Below, in pieces: positions 1 through 9,520 of a DNA stretch of 64,000 nucleotides. The notes beneath the pieces were generated by a model. It was not told the DNA's origin and searched no databases. It was given only the letters and a program-made list of their open reading frames with translations. The DNA lies in assembly GCA_027886175.1 (NCBI GenBank), contig JAJNNQ010000075.1, positions 3,141,001 through 3,205,000 on the forward strand. Reading direction: 5' to 3'. This DNA is from Phylloscopus collybita. Taxonomy: Eukaryota; Chordata; Aves; Passeriformes; Phylloscopidae. Positions within the stretch are counted from its first letter, which is position 1; each line of letters starts with the position of its first letter. The position numbers and the translations under genes are program-made.

Positions 1-1468
1 AGAATAAAACAGACTAAATAGAACAAAAGAGAACACCTGGGAGCAGATCCTTGTAACTCCAGCTGGAATGGACTGTTCCTGAGCCAAGCCTAAAACACTT
101 GAACAAGGGCAACCTGGCCATCCCCCGGGCAGGCCACGTGAATGACAAGTGCATCAGCCATGCTGGCAGCTTTCTTTCATGAGTTTCTTTATAAAGAAAT
201 ATTATATAATTAACTGCAGGCCAATTAAACACATCAAACAATCATTGTTGATAACCTGCACCACCCTGTGCTGCCAGGAAATCCGAGAGTGGTAAAACAG
301 GTCTGGCCCTCGGAGTGGGAGTAACAACTCGCGTGGCTTGAGGATGTCAGGGATGGGCCGTGGCTGGTCACCTGGACACTGGAATGTCACAAGGCTTCTC
401 CACACCTCCTGCCTTCCTGGCTCAGGTGGATGTCCCCAGTGTGGTTAACCAAAGCTCCCAGCACCACAGCTCTGGGACACAAGAGGAGGAAGACACACAC
501 AGCCCTCCACAGCCTCCCATCTGGATGGCCAAGGCCTTTTCCAGCCCCTGACACCCCAGAGCTCTCAGCTTTCTGCTGCAGTACCCACAGCAGGTTTGCA
601 ATGAATTCTCTTTAGTGTTTCTCCCCTGCTGCTCCAGGCTCTGGGAGAATTGCAGCCACTCACATCAAACTGGTGCTGGAAAACCTACTGGTGCCAGAAA
701 AACAGCCCCAGGATGTCATTGTTCCAGATGGTGCCATGCACGAGGGTAGAAAGCTTCTGTGGGCATAGGCCTGCTGATCCCTGGGCTCTGCTCTGCAGAA
801 GGGGCTTTTGCAGCCTGGAGGGCAACAGATTCCCTAGGGCTGGTGGGCAGACCCAGTGCATAGCAAGGGATGTTTCTGTCACAATCGTTACAGGAGATTG
901 TTCATGAAATAACTTCACTGCTTGGAGCAGCTGGGCCCAACCCTTCGTGAACGAACTCTGTGAGGGACAGCCCAAAAAATCGCTCCTGGATCCTGGCTTT
1001 TAAGAAGCTCAGCAGTCTCCAGAGCAGTGGTCCTAGGAGGGTGCACCAGGGAGAGTGCTCTTCCAGAAGTTTTCCAAGAGGAGAACCACAGCCTCTTGAG
1101 AACACCTTGCTTTTACTAGAGCCACACACCTCACCTTGGACATTCAGTGTGCCCAGTTAAGATATTCCTCAGGAGTGCAGAGGCTGGGGAGTTAGGAGCT
1201 GTCTCCTGGTGGGCATTTCTCAGTAGTAATGTATTGAAAGCAGCTTCCTCAACCTGGGATCAGACATAGCATAGGCTGGGTGCACCCCAAATTCAGCAAA
1301 ATATCTAAGCACCCTTTCAGCTGACATGTGGGGCTGGATGTTCATGGTGCCTCCATCAAAATGGAGCTGAAACCCCTGGGATACCTTGTGAGTATTGGCT
1401 CAGGGCTTTTTTTCTCCTTTAGGTCATTTGTACTCATTACTATTGTGCCATTATTTGGGGAGCTGTAA

Positions 1469-1521
1469 TTAAAAAGAAAATAAAAGAAAAAAAAAAAAGA
1501 AAAAAGAAAAAGAAACAAAAA
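1469..1521. repeat. A-rich simple tract
   Basis: About 50 bases made almost only of A with scattered G. It could be the remnant of a retroposed poly-A tail or simple low-complexity DNA. No recognisable retroposed body lies immediately beside it. Confidence 0.8.
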
Positions 1522-1623
1522 TCGTCCCATCACATGGTGAGGCAGATGTGAGAGAAGGCCTTTGATTTTTTGGGGCTTTATCTTAATTGCACATTTTAAA
1601 TGCTCTTGGGAGATTGTCTCTGC

Positions 1624-1648
1624 TTTTTTTTTTTTTTTTTTTTTTTTT
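1624..1648. repeat. T25 homopolymer
   Basis: An uninterrupted run of 25 T. It lies about 100 bases from the A-rich tract and is complementary to it. Length is likely polymorphic. Confidence 0.9.
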
Positions 1649-1896
1649 GCAAAGCAAAAGGAATGGGCAATCATGCCATGTGCTTATGGGCAGCCACATG
1701 ATGTGCTTCTTTATTGGGCTATAATTACTGGGAAAATGAAGGGCAGATATTCGAATAGTTAAGTACTTTTCATTTTTCCTGTTTTTGTTAAATGAGGGAA
1801 AGGGTTGAGTGCCTTGACTGCTACACCAGCTACTCATTGGATCCGTAAGATTTGTGTTCCCTGTGTTCTTGGGCTAAGTTAACAAATATTTACAGG

Positions 1897-1950
1897 CTGG
1901 GGCTGTGGTTCAGCAGAGCACTCTCAGCTGTGTGCTCAAATCTCCTTGGC
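1897..1950 (+). repeat. tRNA-like relic (A-box and B-box-like motifs)
   Basis: The segment reads like a decayed tRNA-derived promoter. A D-arm-like TGGTTCAGCAGAGCA (A-box-like) is followed about 15 bases later by GCTCAAATCTCC, close to the B-box consensus GGTTCRANTCC. The A-to-B spacing is much shorter than in an intact tRNA and no cloverleaf can close. I infer a SINE or tRNA-pseudogene remnant; chance similarity is possible. Confidence 0.25.
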
Positions 1951-2702
1951 CTCAGTGGTGCTTAAATGCAACCTTGTGCAACGTGCTAGATGTGAGGACC
2001 TTGGATTTTTTGGATAACAAAGACAACATTTGTCATTGCCAAACCAGGGGTCACCGAGTCATGTGTCTGACTAGCACAAAGCTCTTCATCCCCTTTGTTC
2101 TCTCTGAAATGGTGAAATAGTAGCTGACTAGGTGATTTTCACAAGTTTCTACTTTTTTTTCTGTGTGGGTTTGTGTGTGAATGTTGTTGATTTCTAGATT
2201 ATCTGTATGAAAACCTTTTAACCTGGACCCTAAGTTCACACTTACTTGATTTGCTTTTTTGTGCTGCTGCTGTGATGTAATCAGGAGATTTTTCTCATAT
2301 CTACCAGGAGAAGAAAGATTACTGAGAACGTCTGATGTCCCTTTCTTGTGTGAAAATGCAGAAGGACTCATTCAGCAGGTGGCCAGGAGGGTTTCTTCTC
2401 CGGAGGGCTCATTCACCCCTGAGCCAGGCTCATGGAGCACCTCGGATCAAACGCGCTCACGTTGTGTGTGCTTTTCTCTTTTCCTTGCTCTTGCACTCCC
2501 TCTGCTGATCCCAGGGATCTGTTAGAAGAAAAATGCTGGTGCCGGAGATAAGCAAAGTACAGGGGGAAACAGCTGTACAGCAAAAAATGGACCAGCTCAT
2601 CCCAGATGGAGAATACCTGAAGTTCAGAAGGCAGAAGAGAAAAAACAACCAGAGTGATAAAAGAAGAAGTAGCAAATACAGTTCCTCCTATCAGCTGATT
2701 TC
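1951..2702. other. Unannotated non-coding stretch
   Basis: No repeat or gene is recognised. A 60-codon plus-strand frame (2533-2715) is rich in Lys, Gln and Ser and ends inside the neighbouring CR1, so I do not treat it as coding. Confidence 0.5.
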
Positions 2703-2790
2703 TTCCTTCTGGTGACAAGTGACATGACCCAAGGGAATGGCTGGAGCTGTGTCAGGGGAGGTTTAGGTTGAATATTAGGAAAAGAAACAG
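2703..2790 (+). mobile_element. CR1 LINE fragment (internal part of the 3' region)
   Basis: It matches the CR1 segment 'ggtgacaagtgacatgaccc ... aggtttaggttgaatattaggaaaag', which lies a few hundred bases before the CR1 3' end. The following 2791-2964 does not look like CR1. The element resumes at 2965, so this is probably one 5'-truncated CR1 copy carrying an insertion or a replaced segment. Confidence 0.75.
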
Positions 2791-2964
2791 ATGGGATTTA
2801 CCCTCCTACCCCCTTTTCAAACCATGATCCAGGTCACCTGTCTGCCTCTCACCCACCCTCCTCTGTAGATTCCTCTTGATCCTTTGGGGTGAACTTGAGC
2901 TCTACTTGCATGTTGAGTGCCTACCCCTCAGAAAAACCAAACCCAGAACCAGAAGACTCCTTGC

Positions 2965-3130
2965 ACAGAAAAGCTGTGGCTGTCCCATCCCTGGAAGTTT
3001 GAAGCCAAGTTAGATAGGGCTTGGAGTAACCTGGGATTGTGGAAGGTGTCTCTGTCCATGGCAGGGAACAAGATGGTCTTTAAGGTCCCTCCCAACCCAA
3101 ACCTTCCTGTGATTCTGTGATTTTTATGAT
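2965..3130 (+). mobile_element. CR1 LINE 3' end
   Basis: The CR1 landmarks run in order: 'gtggctgtcccatccctgga', 'gtggaaggtgtctctg', 'ccatggcagggaacaagatg', 'ctttaaggtccctcccaacc' and 'gtgattctgtgat'. It ends in the 8-bp-type repeats typical of CR1 and is probably the continuation of the piece at 2703-2790. Confidence 0.9.
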
Positions 3131-3644
3131 TCTGCTCTGAGGGCCTGAAGAAAAACAACCCATGGGGGTCATTTAACCTTTCCCCAAGCCTTGCCTTTCA
3201 TAAGGCAAAGAGATAAAAACGAATGGGACTGCTGGGAAGCAGGGAAGAAGCACAGAATTGCTCTATGTGTCCTTTGGAAGGTCCCAAAAGGAAAAGGTCC
3301 TTGACAAGGAGTTTATTTTCATTAAAAATTACAGGCCCAGCTCAACCAGTCAAATAAACAAAGCAAGTCTGTAAAACAGCAAGTGCAAAAGGTCCTGGGT
3401 TATTTATAAGGGGCTTCTAAGTATATTAGGCCTAACACCAAGATAAATCAACCCTGCTAGGATTCCAGAGGCATATCACATGTGGCCCTAGCTGCTGTCA
3501 GCTTTGTGCTGGAATATATTTAGTGGCCTGTTTCACTACAAACCTTCATGGCTTTTTCCCTAGTGACTTCCTTTTGAAAAAGAATACACTGGGACCAGAC
3601 ACAGGTTTCTGTCTTCAGTCACATACTGACTCGATCAAATCCTT
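3131..3644. other. Unannotated non-coding stretch
   Basis: AT-moderate sequence between two CR1 copies. No ORF, repeat or RNA gene is recognised. Confidence 0.5.
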
Positions 3645-3935
3645 CATGGAATCACAGAATATTTTGGGTTGGGAAACAGGTGAAAGATCATCTTGTTCAA
3701 ACCCCTCTGCCATGGGCAGGGACACCTTCCACTACCCCAGGCTGCTCCAAGCCCCATCCAGCCTGGCCTCGAACACTTCCAGGGATAAAGTATCCACGAT
3801 TTCTCTGGACAACAAATTCAATGCCTCACCATCCTCACACAGAAGAATTTCTCCCTCATACCTAGTCTAAATCCACCCTCCTTCAGCCTAAAGCCACTCT
3901 CCTTGTACTCTGTATGCTCTTGTCAAAAATCCCTC
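3645..3935 (-). mobile_element. CR1 LINE 3' end, about 290 bp
   Basis: Read on the plus strand it starts with 'ggaatcacagaatattttgg' and continues through 'gggcagggacaccttccact' and 'aacacttccagggata' to 'agtctaaatcca'. This is the reverse complement of a CR1 3' region. It is 5'-truncated, with no coding part retained. Confidence 0.92.
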
Positions 3936-4430
3936 TTCACAACCATTCAAATCCATGCCACTGCATTCGACAGACATTTTGCCACCCAGTGTGTTATAGA
4001 ATGGTGAAGGACCCTGCTCAAGACCAGGTTACTTTTCCTGGTGGTTTTTTTCCTGAAATAGGGTATTCAGTACAGAGGGTCACCAACATCTGCCACTGAG
4101 AACTTCAGTTCAAATAAATCTCAGCAATTAGTCCTCAGCTGATCAGAAGGAAGATGAGGATCTTTGGGATCTTGTAGGATTTGTTCATATGGTCATTTGA
4201 AGACCCTGAGCAAAGTCAGTGCTGGGAGACAGCCATATGCTACTCCAGCTCAACCTCTCTGCATTTCAGATCACTCCTTACAGTGATCTGGCACAAACCC
4301 AGAACTTCTTTTTGGGTGCTTTCTTCTCCAGTCCCACCAGAAGAACTCTGCACCTTCCCAGGGTCCAGACCAAGTCCAGCACAACATGGGGTGTCCAGGA
4401 CTGCACAGAGGGTTTGTCTGGGGATTCATG
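3936..4430. other. Unannotated non-coding stretch
   Basis: No gene or repeat recognised. It lies between two CR1 pieces of opposite orientation. Confidence 0.4.
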
Positions 4431-4503
4431 GTGTGATTGTTGGGACTGTCCTGTGAGGGGCCAGGATCCTTGTGGGTCCCTTCCAACTCAGAATATCCTA
4501 GGA
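4431..4503 (+). mobile_element. CR1 LINE 3'-end fragment (short)
   Basis: It matches the CR1 subfamily ending 'ctgtcctgtgaggggccagg', 'gatccttgtgggtccctt', 'ccaactcagaatatcct'. Only about 70 bp of the 3' end is recognisable and upstream similarity fades. Confidence 0.75.
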
Positions 4504-5999
4504 CTGGCTATGGAATTGTCTTCATGGGCTTTACTTTATGCAAAGGGCACATTTTAGTGTCCTAACTCAGGTTTTTCAGACCAGTTGGGGTGTTCCCAAC
4601 AACCTCCAGCTGCCACAAGAGGATATGGGTGTCTTAAGGGTTTAGTGACCTCCCATAAATATCTGCAGGATATCCTGGAGTATTTTGAACAGTACCAGAT
4701 GTTTAGGCAACTTCATAATTCTCTGTAAACCCCCAGAAACTTGGAGAAAACTTATGGCATTTAGTGCCTTGCACTGTAAAGTTAGGGAGAGCCCCATTTC
4801 CAAGTCTCATTTCTGCTTTTTATTGCTCCAGCTCCTGTTTGGAAAGAATGCCACATGAGGGAAGGGAGTATTTTAAAGGGAAAATATTCTTAGAGCAGCA
4901 TTCAGATGCCCATGATTAGGATCCCAGTCTACTCCCCAAATAATCTGGCTGGTTTTGCATCCCTGCTGGAGCAATTTGGACAACTGATCCACCCTTCCAG
5001 AGAGGATTCAGGACAGGCTTTTCTGCCTCATTCTGTGATGAAGTCAGACACCTCTGAGGCCCCCTGCCTAGGAAGGTGATGATGTTCTTTCACTGTCACA
5101 AGGCCAAGGCCAACATCACAGGTAAGTTTTCTGAAAGGGAATGCAGAGAGGGAAGTACCTGGTTTGGGAAATCCTTTGGATTTGCTTTTTTGATGCCAAA
5201 TTCCTCAGCTGTTTCCAATTTGTTGAAATTAACTCCAGTCTAGTAACACCCAATAATTGCCTAATTGGTTTGAACTAATTGATTGCATACAGTCCAGAAA
5301 ATGCCAGCTGGTGATCCCCTGCCTTTCTGAAAGGGCTTTAAGAATTGTCTGCAGGAACAATTGCTCAGCAGGAAAAGCAAGTTTTGCAAAATCAAGTTTT
5401 GCTGTGAGAAAGAGCTGTGGTTTTTCTCAAATAATTCCATTTTTTTTTTTGTTTGCTTTTCTTCCCGGAAAACCCAAATAAAATATCTTTATTTGAATAA
5501 GGTTAGTGCCAAACATTTGCTTTTAACTCTGTGCCATGACACACGCAGAGCCCCAGATCCTCATTTCAACTGAACTGTGCTGGTGGTGCCTGTGAACACA
5601 GTTTTGCTTTATCCCTATTCAGAAAAGAAGCAGAGGAAAACACTGAGACTGAGGAAAATAAAAGTTTGGCTACTGAGTTATAGTATATAGCAACTTCTGT
5701 AGTTATTTGCCCCCATGTCTAGAAAATAAAACTGGATTTTTTTTTTTCTGGTGTGATCTCAGCTCTCCATCTTAAATAGAAAAAATCATCTATCTTAAAG
5801 ATAAGTTAGAAAACTTTAAAGATAAGTTTAGCCACCCCATAGACTCAGATGTTCCCTATGAAAAACAGGGGTCCAGCCTCCACTGTCCATTACTTTTCTT
5901 TCTTTCCTCTATCCCAGCACTCATCAACTTGCTCTTTGATGCCCCAAATATTTCTGAGGGGAGAACCAGGATGAAAATGCTGAGGATGAAGGTCATCTC
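4504..5999. other. Unannotated non-coding stretch
   Basis: No gene recognised. A short imperfect direct repeat containing 'ttaaagataagtt' occurs twice near 5796-5830. Otherwise it is ordinary AT-rich unique sequence. Confidence 0.5.
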
Positions 6000-6240
6000 T
6001 CCTTGAGGAGTTCAGTCCAGCAGTGCTGGTCTGGGACCAGCAACACCACCGTTGTTCTGGTCAGGTTTTCAACCCCCGGCAGGTATTTCCATGCTGGAGC
6101 TGCTCGGTTAATTCTGGAAACTTGCACCAGGTGGCGATGCCAGCCCATTTCCAGCTTCATCTCTGAAAAGGCAAACTTCGAGGCATCCCTGGATTGCTCC
6201 GTTTTGGGGTTTCTTTTTTGTGTTAGCGGCTGATGCCTGC
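6000..6240. other. CpG-retaining segment of unknown function
   Basis: Seven CpG dinucleotides fall in about 190 bases (6047-6230), against roughly one per 100-200 bases nearby. Both strands are open (76 codons plus, 123 codons minus), and a donor-like CAG|GTATTT occurs near 6080. I recognise no protein. It could be a conserved regulatory element or an unidentified exon. Confidence 0.25.
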
Positions 6241-6520
6241 TGAAATCCCCGAGCCAGGCAGGTGTCCCACTGCACTGTTTCCTGCTAAGGTGTGCTCCCA
6301 TAGGAATTGGCTGCTGTATCTTGCCATCATCCTGTGAGGAGCAGACAGGCAGGAGAGAAAACAACCTTCACTGTGTTCAGGACAAGGAAATATTTACAGG
6401 GGTTAAAGCACAGCTGGATGTAAGGGGTCAGAGCAGAGGGGGATGGATGCTGTCAAAAGCAAGGTCAGGGCTGAGCAGCACAGACCACCAAGAAACTGTC
6501 CTGTCCACTGTCCCAGTACA

Positions 6521-6685
6521 ATCAGAGTCATAGAATGTCCTGAGCTGGAAGGGACACGCAAGGATCATCAAGTCCAGCTCCTGGCCCTGCACAGGACAGC
6601 CCCAAGAATCCCACCGTGTGCCTGAGAGCATTGTCCAAATGCTCCTTGAGTTCTTGTCAGGCCATGACCACCCTGACCTCATATA
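6521..6685 (-). mobile_element. CR1 LINE 3' end
   Basis: The plus-strand order 'cagagtcatagaatgtcctg', 'gagctggaagggacacgcaa', 'gatcatcaagtccagctcct', 'ggccctgcacaggacagccc', 'aaatgctccttgagttc' is the reverse complement of the CR1 3' region of the 'ctgtgcagggccaggagttgg' subfamily. It is 5'-truncated near 6685. Confidence 0.9.
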
Positions 6686-9374
6686 GATACATAGGTATTC
6701 CCACCTGAGTGGGTTAAAAGCAGCTTGCACAGAACCCTGATAAGTGCACATCTCTGATCACTGATCCCTCACATGCTGCAGCACCAACTTTGCAGTGATG
6801 TTAAGGAGATTTTGTAGTCTCTGAGTCTTCTGGGGCTCCCCTCCAGCAGCTCCCAAGGGCCCAGTCTCAGAGGCAGATTGCAGCCATGCCAGTCTGCCTG
6901 GCCACCTGATGTATATTCCCAATGCTCCCAGAATCTGTCAGGGAGCTGCTCAGTAAAGGGCAATTGGATTTACAAAGCTCGTTCTTGGAAGTGCTGGCAG
7001 GGTGACAGGACAGATCCTGCCTGTGCCATCTTATCTCTGTGCAGGTGGGGTCACAGCCCTGCAACCCAAAGCTCCTGCTACGAGCTCTGTAACTCATCTC
7101 CTGCCAACACTTCGGCTTGGTTTGGGATGCAGCATGAGCAGGGCTGTGGGCTGCACAGAGAAACACCTGCACAGACACAAAACAGCGTGATGAGCCGAGC
7201 TGGACACAAAACAGACCTGTCAGGACATTCTCTGGGAAATGAGCTGTTTCTGCACAGACCTCTGACATGCTGCTCTGAAAAGCAGCAGCCAGCAAGAGGG
7301 GACTGGCCCCGTTATCACACTGGGGATGCACAGGCTGAAAGTTGGTTGAAAGATGCAACTTCCCAGCCTGGCTCATCTCCGTCCAGCATTTTTTATGGAT
7401 TATTTCTACCTGAACAAGGCTGTGAATGTGATTTACTTGTTCAGAGGGGAGCCTGGTCTCCCTCCTGAGAAGAGGTGAAGGAAGGCTCTGTGGGGAAGCA
7501 GGGAGAAGGTGGCAGGGTTGAGGAAACCAGTCTGGCCTCACTGGGACATGACATTTGCCATTGTTACTGCAATAATAACTACCTGCTCTATACTGCCATG
7601 GTTTAAAAACCCAGGTCACAGCCAGTAAAAACTTCCATCCCCCACTTGCCCCTGCAAGCACAGCCTGATCCCAGGGGAATTCAGCATCAGAACCAAAATA
7701 TGTCCTAACATTAACATGTGCAAAGGTTTAGACCACGGCTGTCAAACAAACCTGATCAGTCATTGTTTAGCAGCTATGGATCCAAACTACATAAATTGGT
7801 GACAGAGCTGACTGGGAATTCATCCACCTTTCTCTTCTGGAAGTTCTCAAGGAATTCAGCCATGACCCAGCTGATCTCTTCAGTCAGGCAGATGTGTTTG
7901 CAGGTGGTGTCAATCCCCTGCAGGACAGGATAAGCAACATCTGAACACAGGAAGAGCTCAGAGAAGAGAGATGAAAGATGAACAGAGAGCAGGATGAAGG
8001 CAGCTGGGAGGTATACACTGCACAGAATTGTCACTCCCCTCTATTCCATGAAGTGGGTATATACCATAATTTCCTTATTCTCAGAATTTCTGATTGAGAA
8101 AAAAGTTAAATCATGAGTTTTATCCCCAGAAAATCAGAGGAAAGGGGACAGATGTGGTTACTTTGGCTCACCCACAGACAGGTCACTCACTAGAGTTCAC
8201 ATCTCTGTTCTGCCCTCATCCAACCCAGCTTCCAACCACTGCCACAAGGGAAATCATGTTTACCCCTGTTCTTCCAGAATCCCACGCTCTGGAAGGCTAC
8301 CAACCTTTCCCAAAGCTGGACTCAGAGCCTTGCCCAGTCAAGATAACAGAGCCCAGTCCATGGTTAATCATCACTGCAAAGAATCTCTACTGTCAGGTCT
8401 GTGTCACTCCACTTCCTAAAAGCTGACATTCACAGCAGCAGGGATTTCAACAACTGTGATCCCTGTACTGTGGGATTTCCACATCCTCCAGGCCCAGATA
8501 AAATGACACACACACTCCCTGCCTCTCTGGTTTTGGCCCCAAATTCAGACTGGATCTGAGAAATTTTTCTCAATCAAGGTTTCATTGAAATGGGTATGTT
8601 CCCATGGAAAGTTTCATTTTCAAGTATACCAGCACTTTTTACAGGGAAAAAAAAATTAATCAGAAAACATTCCAGTCAGATCTAGACAAATTTGCTAATA
8701 TTTACCCCAAAAAGACACTCATGGCAGCCTTCTGTCTCATTATCAAGCTGTTTGGGCTTTCAGGTTATACCCAGAAATCTTTCTGGTGTAGAAACAAGGC
8801 ATGAAAGGCTTTGGATTGATGATTTTAATATGCCTGTCTTTCCTTGATTAGGAGTGTTAGTGTTGGCCTGCCTTTGTTCTGCTGAAAAGCCTTTTCAGGA
8901 TTCAAAGGCATATTTATTGAAATCTCTAAATTCTTCAACTGAACAGGGAAAGGAGGCTGAATCCTTAATAAAGACTTCCTTCCTCCCAGTGTTATTTATT
9001 CATTGGATAAAGATAGGCTAAAATAAACACAAATTACTTGTAGATTTAAAAACTTCAGTGATTAAAACATCATTCTCCTGTTGATGTGCCACATAAATTT
9101 CTTGATTTCTAGGACACTATCTCTCAGTTTCTCCCATTCAGCCTAAATTATCTCAGATGGCAGACAAAGCCAGTCTTTATAATGAATGAAGGTTGCAGAT
9201 TTTTGGAAACAAAGCCCTTTGGGCTTTGTGCTTTCTGAGGTGGAATTCCTTAAACTGGGAACCAGTTAGGGCAAAATATGGGAAAAAAAAGTTTTCTGAC
9301 TGCTGTTCATGCTAGAACCCATAGAACCCAACCAGTAACCAGAGTCAGGCAGGCAAAGAGTTTGATACCAGCAA
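6686..9374. other. Unannotated unique stretch with a long chance ORF
   Basis: No repeat or RNA gene is seen except a 9-bp perfect hairpin at 9209-9229 (ACAAAGCCC / GGGCTTTGT, 3-base loop). The longest open frame of the window lies here (6867-7661, minus, 264 codons). It has no recognisable motif, and a 196-codon frame overlaps it on the other strand, so I do not call it a gene. Confidence 0.5.
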
Positions 9375-9520
9375 ATGGAAAGGGCTTTCCTTCTACACAA
9401 TGCATGCAATTAATTTGTGGGACTCATTACCAAAGGAGGTCGTAAAGGCCAACATTGTGCATGAGATTACAAAGGATTTATTAAAAATTGTGGAGGATTT
9501 CATTGGGATAACTTAGCATA
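9375..9520 (+). mobile_element. Ancient L3/CR1-like LINE fragment
   Basis: The order 'ttctacacaatgcatgcaat', 'ttgtgggactcattaccaaa', 'ggaggtcgtaaaggccaaca' and 'gtggaggatttcattggga' resembles the old amniote L3/CR1-like 3' region (in related elements, a 'tggaactccttgccagagga...' block followed by 'gttcatggagga'). It is far more diverged than the songbird CR1s in this window. I infer an old insertion predating birds. Confidence 0.55.

Larger units (their letters stand above)
1..1896. other. Unique non-coding stretch
   Basis: No credible gene is seen. Open frames are under 115 codons, overlap on both strands and contain low-complexity runs. The segment holds a canonical CACGTG E-box at 135-140 and the A-rich and T-rich tracts listed separately. 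I see no CR1 3' end here. Confidence 0.6.
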
